DNA of 5,474 nt from an uncultured Clostridia bacterium (GCA_934454585.1 CAKSFP010000065.1:1-5474); one strand, 5' to 3'; shown: positions 1-5,297, counted from the stretch's first letter. Notes: generated by a model from the letters alone, not told the origin. Made by a program: numbers and translations.

Positions 1-749
1 CAGTCGATAACATACTCAATATGCTCGGAGGTCAGCTTTAACAGCTTTGATTTCACGATTGCCGCCGGGTAGGTATCACCGGCAATGACAAGACTTGCTT
101 TCTGTGTGCAAACCGTTTCTGTCATAAGGTCAACGATTTCGTCAAGCATAGCAGCGTCACGGTTAAGGTTGACGCTTAAAACATCATAGTCGATATTTTC
201 TTTGATTATCTGTCTGTATGTTTCCACCTCATCATATCCAATCCTATCCGATTTTTCTTTTGTCGGCTGTGTAGGCTTCGACTCTTTTTGATATGATTTG
301 ATAGGATAAGTATTTGATATATCCGTATTTAATTCTTTTATATTTGATTTATTAGTATTTAATTGTGCGGTGTTTTCCTGTATAGGCTCACCCTGTGCAG
401 GAATATCCAATACAGGATTTTCCCGTATAGGTTTTTCCCGTTCAGGCGGCGCACTTTTAGGCTGCTCCAAAATCGTGTACTCAATCGTGGTAAGCTGTCC
501 CTTTTCGTTTCTCATACGCTCACGGATAATATATCCGTGCTTTTCAAGCTCTCTGATACAGGAGCTTATGCTGTCGATTCCGTCCTTGCAGATTGCCGCA
601 AGCCCCTTTGTCGTGTAGTCCCAATTTTCGGGGAGCGACAGCATAAGAGATAACAGCCCCTTTGCCTTTAACGATAATTCCGTATTTCTCAAATGGTGGT
701 TGCTCATCACGGTATAGTCGCGCGTTTTGTCTATTCTGAAAACTGCCAT
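1..749 (-). CDS. Winged-helix/DUF6017-type replication-associated protein of an integrative element (C-terminus off window)
   Basis: The reading frame is open for 249 codons and runs off the left edge, so the C-terminus is missing. Start is ATG at 749, with AAGGAGA (758-764) 8 nt upstream. Residues 1-95, beginning MAVFRIDKTRDYTVMSNHHL, match from memory the helix-turn-helix proteins that open conjugative-element modules in Firmicutes: LSLKAKGLLSLMLSLP, then DYTTKGLAAICKDGIDS as the recognition region and a strand ending near YTILEQP. Residues 102-147 are a hydrophilic linker with 5-residue periodicity. Residues 170-249 (GYDEVETYRQIIKENIDYD, then AGDTYPAAIVKSKLLKL) resemble the DUF6017 C-terminal domain. 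Such proteins are usually called replication initiator/RepA-like, and the expected role is binding the element's origin; this role is inferred, not shown. The gene follows the 56-aa ORF across a terminator, so it is probably co-transcribed with it and attenuated. Confidence 0.85.
   Translation of the reverse strand, partial: MAVFRIDKTRDYTVMSNHHLRNTELSLKAKGLLSLMLSLPENWDYTTKGLAAICKDGIDSISSCIRELEKHGYIIRERMRNEKGQLTTIEYTILEQPKSAPPEREKPIRENPVLDIPAQGEPIQENTAQLNTNKSNIKELNTDISNTYPIKSYQKESKPTQPTKEKSDRIGYDEVETYRQIIKENIDYDVLSVNLNRDAAMLDEIVDLMTETVCTQKASLVIAGDTYPAAIVKSKLLKLTSEHIEYVID
310..446 (-). repeat. 15-bp tandem repeats encoding a pentapeptide-period linker
   Basis: On the plus strand, four units begin at 310, 325, 340 and 355 and share the core (g/a)tattt(g/a)at. 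Five more begin at 372, 387, 402, 417 and 432, nearly all ending in (t/c)agg. All have a 15-nt step, so they keep the frame. In the protein they give a 5-residue rhythm: KPIRE, NPVLD, IPAQG, EPIQE, then LNT/SNI/LNT/SNT units. The two halves differ in composition (Pro/Glu versus Asn/Thr/Ser). The tract lies between the DNA-binding domain and DUF6017 and looks like a flexible linker that can change length by slippage or recombination. Confidence 0.75.
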
Positions 750-770
750 TTCAAAAATCTCCTTTCCTCT

Positions 771-811
771 GAAATAAAAAAGCGCCGGGATTTTTTATCA
801 ATCCTGACGCT
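771..811 (-). terminator. Intrinsic terminator between the 56-aa ORF and the replication-type gene
   Basis: Read on the minus strand, a 12-bp stem is formed by AGCGTCAGGATT (811-800) and AATCCCGGCGCT (792-781), with one mismatch and one G-T pair. It is followed at once by TTTTTTATTTC. The 5' arm includes the last codons and stop of the 56-aa ORF. The T-tract ends only about 7 nt before the ribosome site of the downstream gene, so no promoter fits between the two. Confidence 0.75.
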
Positions 812-968
812 CTCGGTCTGTATTTTCTTTTAACGGTTTGAACATTGTGCAGCTTGTTCCTTTGTGGCAATGAATGTACGGGCAGAACGGATTTCTGTTG
901 TCAAGCAAATATGTATCGTAGCCCGTCTGACATTTAGGGCATAGCTGCTCATTATTTTTCTGTTTCAT
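798..968 (-). CDS. Small Cys/His-rich protein of the mobile-element module, possibly zinc-binding (56 aa)
   Basis: The 56-residue protein begins MKQKNNEQLCPKCQTGYDTY and has five cysteines (10, 13, 29, 34, 40) and two histidines (33, 35), arranged as CPKC...FCPYIHCH...C. This suggests a small zinc-binding fold, though no metal binding is shown. From memory, similar short proteins with an LDNRxPFCPYxHCH segment occur just upstream of DUF6017-type replication genes in Firmicutes conjugative elements; their function is unknown. ATG at 968 was chosen over the GTG at 1040 because an AGAGG site (980-984) lies about 11 nt upstream. The longer version would start inside the palindrome at 1037-1056 and has no ribosome site. 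The stop lies within the terminator hairpin. No strong minus-strand promoter is seen; a weak -10 (TATTAT, 1019-1014) overlaps the divergent plus-strand promoter. Confidence 0.7.
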   Translation of the reverse strand: MKQKNNEQLCPKCQTGYDTYLLDNRNPFCPYIHCHKGTSCTMFKPLKENTDRERQD

Positions 969-989
969 AATTTTATTTTCCTCTTCTCG

Positions 990-1018
990 TTGACTATTTT
1001 GCGAAAATGTGGTATAAT
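990..1018 (+). promoter_or_regulatory. Near-consensus sigma-A promoter reading towards fic
   Basis: TTGACT (990-995) and TATAAT (1013-1018) are separated by exactly 17 bp. Transcription should start near 1025 and pass through the structured leader towards the fic gene. The promoter overlaps the upstream region of the divergent 56-aa ORF, so the two directions probably influence each other. Confidence 0.75.
996..1008. promoter_or_regulatory. Palindrome in the promoter spacer, candidate operator
   Basis: ATTTTGCGAAAAT is a 13-bp odd palindrome (5-bp arms plus a G-C-G centre) filling most of the spacer between the -35 and -10. A dimeric regulator bound here would block the plus-strand promoter and could affect the divergent module. 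No regulator gene is seen in the window. Confidence 0.4.
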
Positions 1019-1030
1019 AAACATAGAAAT

Positions 1031-1049
1031 TAAAAAACACGATACGGTT
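1031..1049. repeat. Left copy of 19-bp inverted repeat flanking fic
   Basis: TAAAAAACACGATACGGTT matches the reverse complement of 2033-2051 at 18 of 19 positions, including a 13-nt perfect block. It overlaps the perfect hairpin at 1037-1056. The copy lies just after the inferred transcription start of the plus-strand promoter. Confidence 0.6.
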
Positions 1050-1056
1050 ATCGTGT
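1037..1056. repeat. Perfect 8-bp palindrome with 4-nt loop
   Basis: ACACGATA-CGGT-TATCGTGT is a perfect inverted repeat, about 12 nt downstream of the inferred start of the plus-strand transcript. As DNA it could be an operator. As RNA it would form a stable 5' hairpin. Only its left arm and loop recur downstream of fic (2033-2051), as a single inverted half. Confidence 0.5.
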
Positions 1057-1228
1057 AATCAAAATAATATGATGCACAATACGCATTATGAGTATATGTG
1101 TGCATATATCGGTAAATCAGGTGTATTGCCGATTGCGGCGGAAACATAAAGAAAGAGGTTTACAATTATTCTATATACCATTGTCCAAAAAGTGTATTTG
1201 AAAAAATCCCTCTTTCTCCGCCAAAGAT

Positions 1229-1262
1229 AGGCAAGATTCAAAGTGAATCTTGCCTGTTTTAC
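1229..1262 (+). terminator. Terminator-like hairpin just before fic
   Basis: AGGCAAGATTC (1229-1239) and GAATCTTGCCT (1245-1255) form a perfect 11-bp stem with a 5-nt loop, followed by GTTTTACTAT. The T-tract is short, so termination may be partial. It ends about 35 nt before the fic start, and I see no good promoter in between, so fic expression appears to need read-through. Confidence 0.55.
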
Positions 1263-1297
1263 TATATACAACTCTTTGAAACGGGCGGTGTTTTATC

Positions 1298-2023
1298 ATG
1301 GAGACTTTGCTTGAAAGACTGAGGGCAGAGAAAGAATCTTCGCTTCGCGGCGGCATATATCACAAAATACAGATTGAGCTTACCTATAATTCAAATCATA
1401 TTGAGGGAAGCAAACTTACTCACGATCAAACGAGATATATTTTTGAAACCAATACAATCGGAGCGGAAAATGATGCGCTCAATGTTGATGACATTATTGA
1501 AACCGTCAATCATTTCAGGTGTATTGACATGATAATTGAAAATGCTGCCGATATGCTCACAGAGAGTTTTATAAAGCAGCTGCATTTTACTTTGAAGTCG
1601 GGTACATCCGATTTGAGAAAAGATTGGTTTAATGTAGGCGAATACAAAAAACTTCCCAACGAAGTCGGCGGTAAGGAAACAGCCAAACCCGAGGATGTTG
1701 CGGACAAGGTCAAAGAACTGATAAGAGATTACAACCAAAAAGACAGGCATACGCTTGAAGAAATCATAGACTTCCATTATCGTTTTGAAACAATACATCC
1801 GTTTCAGGACGGCAACGGCAGAGTCGGCAGACTTATAATGTTCAAGGAGTGCCTGAAAAATAATATTGTTCCGTTCATCATTGATGAAGATTTGAAGATG
1901 TTTTATTACAGAGGTCTGTCCGAATGGAACAATGAAAAAGGTTATTTGACCGATACCTGCCTTGCGGCACAGGATAAGATTAAAACATATTTGGAGTATT
2001 TTAATGTGCCGTATAAGGAATAA
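1298..2023 (+). CDS. Fic-domain protein, class II (N-terminal inhibitory helix), probable AMP-transferase
   Basis: The 241-aa cytosolic protein has no signal or membrane segment. The Fic motif is complete at residues 167-178, HPFQDGNGRVGR, with catalytic His167, acidic Asp171, Asn173 and Arg178. SNHIEG at 32-37 fits the (S/T)xxxE(G/N) inhibitory motif, with Glu36 expected to obstruct ATP in its own active site, so this is class II (self-inhibited). The flap region is near VGEYKKLP (113-120). Fic enzymes usually transfer AMP from ATP to a hydroxyl of a target protein; the target here is unknown. ATG 1298 is the only likely start: an in-frame TGA lies at 1277-1279 and the ribosome site is weak (GGGCGGTG), suggesting low translation. 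The gene is visibly more AT-rich than the SLH gene, lies downstream of a structured leader and terminator, and is flanked by inverted repeats, which fits an acquired cassette. Confidence 0.9.
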   Translation: METLLERLRAEKESSLRGGIYHKIQIELTYNSNHIEGSKLTHDQTRYIFETNTIGAENDALNVDDIIETVNHFRCIDMIIENAADMLTESFIKQLHFTLKSGTSDLRKDWFNVGEYKKLPNEVGGKETAKPEDVADKVKELIRDYNQKDRHTLEEIIDFHYRFETIHPFQDGNGRVGRLIMFKECLKNNIVPFIIDEDLKMFYYRGLSEWNNEKGYLTDTCLAAQDKIKTYLEYFNVPYKE

Positions 2024-2032
2024 TTGCAATCA

Positions 2033-2051
2033 AACCGTATCGTGTATTTTA
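2033..2051. repeat. Right copy of 19-bp inverted repeat flanking fic
   Basis: The reverse complement, TAAAATACACGATACGGTT, matches the left copy at 1031-1049 with one difference. It begins 10 nt after the fic stop. I see no target-site duplication outside the two copies. Confidence 0.6.
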
Positions 2052-2079
2052 TGTATATGAATGACTAGGATATTGAGAG

Positions 2080-2132
2080 AACCCCCACTGCAGTGCGTTT
2101 GCCGCAAAGCAGGCACACCGCGGTGGGGGTTT
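2080..2132. terminator. Strong hairpin terminator between convergent genes
   Basis: AACCCCCAC (2080-2088) pairs with GTGGGGGTT (2123-2131). The stem continues inward, with internal loops, through GTGC (2092-2095) and GCAC (2113-2116). On the plus strand it is followed by TTTAATTAATT, which suits the end of the fic transcript. On the minus strand it follows the SLH gene stop by 8 nt, with only a weak TTCTCTC tail. It probably separates the two convergent genes. Confidence 0.75.
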
Positions 2133-2138
2133 AATTAA

Positions 2139-5018
2139 TTATTTCACTTCATATTCGACGGAGCAGATCTTATTCATGCCGCTGTCATAAAGCGTGGCGG
2201 TGACGGTGCCGCTCGGTGTGAATGATTTCGGATAAACCACTCTGTACTCGCCGGGACCGTTTGAAATTACTCTCATCTTGCCGGTGCTTACAGTCTCACC
2301 GCCTGTTTTGGATTCAAATTCCACATTATATGTGCTTTCTTCCTCAACGGTGATGAACACCGAGCCGTTTTTGTACACAATGCCGTACTTTAACGGCTCC
2401 GGATCTTTTAACGGCAGAATTACCGAAACTTCACCGTACACCGATGAATACTTCTGTTTGCCGTGAGATGTGGTCGTTGACGAAACATTCATAGTCCTCT
2501 CCCACACGCTCGTGTCGCCGAGCACGGGCAGTGTGATTTCTTCTTTCACACTCGGAGCGCCGTCAAGCGTGCGCGCCGCCTTGCCCGTTTCCGTCAGTGT
2601 AGGATCTTGGGTTATTGTCCAGGGAGTCCACCAGCGCGCATAGAGCGTCACATTGTCGCCCTTTATGTCGTCATACGATTCAACCTTTGTGCCGCCGTCC
2701 TTTGCGGTGTACCAACCGCCGAAGGTATAGCCTTTTCGGGTCAGCTCGTCAAACGAACCGTCGCCGTTTGTCCAGCATGCATTGAGGTACTCGCTGCTTG
2801 TCGTTTTGCCGCCGCTGTAGTTTGCGTCAAATGTCACATAGCGTTTTTTGTTGCTGCCCGGCAGCGGAATCTTGGCGTCTGCCTTAGTCATATATGGCAA
2901 ACTGTTCTTGTAGTAGTCTCTGGACGGCTCTATGTTGTTGCCGTTCTGAATCAGTCTGTCAAAGATGATGTCCTTGACGCCCGTCACGGTATAGGTGTAG
3001 TAGTCGCCCGTATCTATGGAATAGAGGTACATCGGGTATTCGCTTGTGGTGAAACTCGGCTTGAAGAAGCAGAAGTATTTGCCGTCCGCCGTCATCAAAA
3101 CGGATGTCGGTTTGGCGCCGTTTTGCGAGTTCGAGGGTTTCAGCGACTCGGTAAAGTCCGATGTGGTTTTGACTTCCGTCATGTCCACATAATAGAATTT
3201 GTTGATTCGCTCATCCCATATGAACCGCGGCGGGTATCCTCTCAAAAGCTGGTTGTTGTCATACTTTGTGTCGGTGCAGTGCAGCTTATAGTCGGTGTGG
3301 CCGGAAAGCTTTTTGTCGCTCACCAAGAAATAGACATATTCTACTCTGCCCTGTGCATCCGGCACCGGGTCATCTGCGGTCACATCCACATGATATTTTT
3401 TGCCGTCGATCGTCACACGGCTCCATGCATGCGCCTCTCTGTTGAGGAAACCGTAGACAAATTCGGCATCTATTCCCACGCGGCTGAGCAGATCGTTGTA
3501 TGCACGGGTATAGCCGGAGCATACCGCCAGGCCCTCCACAATCGCGCCGTACTCGCTGTGAGCATACTTTCTCATTCTTGTTGTGTCATATTGACAGTTG
3601 AGCAAAAGCCAGTCATGCAACAGGAGTGCCTTTTGCAACTGCGTCATGTTGCTGCCGAGGTTGTCGCCGAGCGCTTCGCGCAGTGCTTTCTTAACCGCGG
3701 CTTCGTATTTTGCCGTGTCATATTTTTCTCTTATCTGTACCACCTTTTCCATTTCATCCACAGTGGTCGGATATTTTGGCACGGTGGTGTTGTCTGTCTT
3801 GGTTGACGGGTCGGTTTTGGTTGTGTCATCCTTGGTTGTATCCGTCTTTGTCGTGTCAGACGGGTTTTCGGTATCTTTCTTTGTATCTGTGGGGTTAGTC
3901 ACCTCGTCCGTCTTGGTCGGGTCTTTTGTTTCCGTTTTATCGTCGCTTTTCGGCAGCTCGGTCACATTGGTGTTTTGGTCGATTTTATCTTTGTTGCCGG
4001 TGCCCGAACCGAGAGCGCGGTTGAGGAATGTCACAATCTGACCTCTGGTGCAGGTGTCATTCGGCGAGAATGTCGTTGCGGAGGTTCCGCTTGTCACGCC
4101 GTTTTTTACTGCCCATGCCACCGCCGGGGCGTAGTCGGCGTTCGGGTCAACATCGGAGAACACACTTGACACATCCGTATCGGGGCTGCCGGCGTTTTTC
4201 CAGAGATAGATGACCGTATATGCCCTCGTGCAGGGAGTGTCGGGGGCAAAGCTGTTGCCGGACACCATGTTCTTGCTCTTTGACCAGGTTGCGGCATTGA
4301 AGAAGTAATCATCGGCAACAACATCGTTAAATGCCATGAACGATTCGTACTTCGGACTGCCGACGGCGCGCCACAGAAAGGTAAGTATCTGCGCACGGGT
4401 GCAGGTGTCCTCAGGCGAAAATGTCGTGGACGATGTGCCGGTGGTAATCTTTTTGTCAACGGCCCAGCGCACGGCATCGGAGTAATAGTCGGCGTCGCGC
4501 ACATCGGAAAAGGCGCTCTTTGTATTCTCTGCTTTTGCGGTTTCGTTTTTCGTGGTTTCGGCTTTCGGTGTCCCGCTGCTCTGCGCAGCGGAGGGTTCTG
4601 CCTTTTGCGTGCTGTCTGCGGATGAATCGGCGGTTCTTAATATCCAACCGTATTTTACGGTGGCCGTATTGCCGCTTACGGTAATTCGATGTATCTTGTT
4701 GCCGTTCATGTTTGCGGACATTGATTTTGAATCGGCAAATGCGGCGTCAACGCCCGATTTTATGCCGATTTGTATTGTGGCTGTGTAGGTTTTGCCCTCT
4801 TGAAAAACAGGGTCGGCAGGCGACCACTTGATGCTGAGCACTTCCGCTGCGGCTTCTGCCACGGTTGCCGCAGTTGCCGGTGCTGCGCCCGCCTGAGGTT
4901 TATCCATTGTCAGGTTGAGCGCCGAGACCGTCTCTGTTGCAAATGCGGTGAGCGAGAGTGTGCTCATGACAACGCAGACAGTCAGGATGCCGCTGAGCAA
5001 TTTTTTTGATATCTTCAC
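2139..5018 (-). CDS. Secreted SLH-anchored transglutaminase-like surface protein with InlB-type repeat (959 aa)
   Basis: Start is GTG at 5018, with a GGGGGA site about 8 nt upstream. Residues 1-27 are a signal peptide (KISKK, hydrophobic core, cleavage after AFA). Residues 60-127 look like a small beta domain. SLH repeats lie at about 169-220, 229-278 and 287-338, with signatures CTRAQ, CTRAY and CTRGQ; SLH domains usually bind pyruvylated wall polymer, anchoring proteins outside the cell. Residues 341-413 are a Thr/Lys/Asp-rich spacer. A transglutaminase-like (papain-fold) domain spans about 420-555, with Cys500 (GLAVCSGY), His530 (EAHAW) and Asp545 (YHVDVTADDP). The triad looks intact, so it may be a cross-linker or a protease; no substrate is evident. 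Residues 580-720 are unrecognised. Residues 727-796 form an InlB/Listeria-Bacteroides repeat (GYTFGGWYTAKDGGT, LYARW), then a beta-rich tail. The gene is monocistronic, with its own promoter and terminator. Confidence 0.9.
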   Translation of the reverse strand: MKISKKLLSGILTVCVVMSTLSLTAFATETVSALNLTMDKPQAGAAPATAATVAEAAAEVLSIKWSPADPVFQEGKTYTATIQIGIKSGVDAAFADSKSMSANMNGNKIHRITVSGNTATVKYGWILRTADSSADSTQKAEPSAAQSSGTPKAETTKNETAKAENTKSAFSDVRDADYYSDAVRWAVDKKITTGTSSTTFSPEDTCTRAQILTFLWRAVGSPKYESFMAFNDVVADDYFFNAATWSKSKNMVSGNSFAPDTPCTRAYTVIYLWKNAGSPDTDVSSVFSDVDPNADYAPAVAWAVKNGVTSGTSATTFSPNDTCTRGQIVTFLNRALGSGTGNKDKIDQNTNVTELPKSDDKTETKDPTKTDEVTNPTDTKKDTENPSDTTKTDTTKDDTTKTDPSTKTDNTTVPKYPTTVDEMEKVVQIREKYDTAKYEAAVKKALREALGDNLGSNMTQLQKALLLHDWLLLNCQYDTTRMRKYAHSEYGAIVEGLAVCSGYTRAYNDLLSRVGIDAEFVYGFLNREAHAWSRVTIDGKKYHVDVTADDPVPDAQGRVEYVYFLVSDKKLSGHTDYKLHCTDTKYDNNQLLRGYPPRFIWDERINKFYYVDMTEVKTTSDFTESLKPSNSQNGAKPTSVLMTADGKYFCFFKPSFTTSEYPMYLYSIDTGDYYTYTVTGVKDIIFDRLIQNGNNIEPSRDYYKNSLPYMTKADAKIPLPGSNKKRYVTFDANYSGGKTTSSEYLNACWTNGDGSFDELTRKGYTFGGWYTAKDGGTKVESYDDIKGDNVTLYARWWTPWTITQDPTLTETGKAARTLDGAPSVKEEITLPVLGDTSVWERTMNVSSTTTSHGKQKYSSVYGEVSVILPLKDPEPLKYGIVYKNGSVFITVEEESTYNVEFESKTGGETVSTGKMRVISNGPGEYRVVYPKSFTPSGTVTATLYDSGMNKICSVEYEVK
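3780..3998 (-). repeat. Low-complexity Thr/Lys/Asp-rich spacer in the SLH protein
   Basis: Residues 341-413 are dominated by Thr, Lys and Asp in loose KTDT/DTTK steps, encoded by degenerate copies of a short unit around gt(c/t)tTGGTTG on the plus strand. It joins the SLH anchor to the transglutaminase-like domain and probably acts as an extended stalk across the cell wall. The units are not exact, so length variation between strains is possible but not shown. Confidence 0.55.
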
Positions 5019-5058
5019 AACAAATCCCCCTTGTTATTGAGTATATGTAGGTTATCTA

Positions 5059-5081
5059 TAATCGGATTATATCACCGATTA
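5059..5081. promoter_or_regulatory. Palindrome over the -10 of the SLH gene promoter, candidate operator
   Basis: TAATCGG (5059-5065) and CCGATTA (5075-5081) are perfect 7-bp inverted arms with a 9-bp spacer containing the -10 hexamer. A repressor bound here would block initiation. The regulator is not in the window. Confidence 0.4.
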
Positions 5082-5094
5082 ACATAAATTTCAA
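5066..5094 (-). promoter_or_regulatory. Sigma-A promoter of the SLH-transglutaminase gene
   Basis: On the minus strand TTGAAA (5094-5089) and TATAAT (5071-5066) are separated by exactly 17 bp. The predicted start is near 5059, giving a leader of about 40 nt before the GTG start at 5018. It is back to back with the tRNA promoter; the two -35 boxes are about 21 bp apart. Confidence 0.75.
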
Positions 5095-5115
5095 TAGAAT
5101 TTTTACAAAAAAGTA

Positions 5116-5144
5116 TTGATTTATTCTTCAACATGGTGTATAAT
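5116..5144 (+). promoter_or_regulatory. Sigma-A promoter of tRNA-Thr
   Basis: TTGATT (5116-5121) and TATAAT (5139-5144) are spaced by exactly 17 bp and lie about 20 bp before the mature tRNA 5' end, so transcription should begin just upstream of the tRNA. Confidence 0.75.
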
Positions 5145-5162
5145 GTTTGTTGTTGCAATTTT

Positions 5163-5238
5163 GCTGGAATAGCTCAGTTGGTAGAGCAGCGCATTCGTAA
5201 TGCGCAGGTCGCGTGTTCAAGTCACGTTTCCAGCTCCA
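5163..5238 (+). tRNA. tRNA-Thr, anticodon CGT
   Basis: The full cloverleaf can be folded by eye: acceptor GCTGGAA/TTCCAGC (7 bp), D-arm GCTC/GAGC, anticodon stem GCGCA/TGCGC around loop TTCGTAA with anticodon CGT (reads ACG, Thr), variable loop AGGTC, and T-arm GCGTG/CACGT with loop TTCAAGT. The discriminator is T and the CCA end (5236-5238) is encoded. Length is 76 nt. The gene has its own promoter and terminator and appears to be a single-gene transcript. Confidence 0.96.
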
Positions 5239-5259
5239 GAAATGCTGCCGTTGCAGTGC

Positions 5260-5297
5260 AAAACGCCCTCGGGTTTCCGGGGGCGTTTTGTGTTTAT
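5260..5297 (+). terminator. Intrinsic terminator of the tRNA transcript
   Basis: AAAACGCCCTCGG (5260-5272) and CCGGGGGCGTTTT (5277-5289) form a 13-bp stem with one G-T pair and a GTTT loop, followed by GTGTTTATAT. It is 22 nt after the CCA end. The A-run on the other side makes it plausible as a terminator in both directions. Confidence 0.85.

Larger units (their letters stand above)
1025..1262 (+). ncRNA. Predicted structured leader or small RNA upstream of fic
   Basis: This span runs from the inferred start of the 990-1018 promoter to the T-tract of the 1229-1255 hairpin. Inverted repeats within it are: ACACGATA/TATCGTGT (1037-1056, loop CGGT); ATGCACA (1072-1078) with TGTGCAT (1099-1105), which competes with TATATG/CATATA (1093-1108); and GGCGGA + GAAAGAGG (1137-1142, 1151-1158) pairing with CCTCTTTCTCCGCC (1209-1222), leaving an 8-nt bulge. 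The final terminator hairpin follows. I recognise no known riboswitch, T-box or sRNA class. It may be a leader that attenuates fic, a separate RNA, or a chance set of repeats in AT-rich DNA. No protein gene is convincing here. Confidence 0.4.

Noticed and set aside
310..446. Repeat tract considered as a CRISPR array or iteron origin
   Set aside because: Units are contiguous with no spacers, are 15 nt long in phase with the codons, and lie inside an open gene; a linker-coding repeat explains them. An additional iteron role cannot be excluded but has no support.
363..653. Plus-strand open frames opposite the replication-type gene
   Set aside because: They are antisense shadows; the minus frame is open for 249 codons with a strong ribosome site and family resemblance.
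965..1356. Three overlapping minus-strand open frames of about 60 codons between the small ORF and fic
   Set aside because: They overlap each other in different frames, cross the predicted promoter or hairpins, and show no ribosome site or recognisable motif.
1391..2029. 212-codon minus-strand open frame opposite fic
   Set aside because: Fic has an intact catalytic and inhibitory motif on the other strand; the antisense translation shows no domain and no ribosome site.
2607..3806. 399-codon plus-strand open frame opposite the SLH gene
   Set aside because: It is fully antisense to a well-supported gene with recognisable domains. Its translation is rich in Cys, Val, Arg and His with no known motif, as expected from a shadow frame in GC-rich codons.
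5215..5238. tRNA 3' end as an attachment site for an integrative element
   Set aside because: tRNA 3' ends are common integration sites, but no second copy of this segment and no integrase gene are seen in the window.
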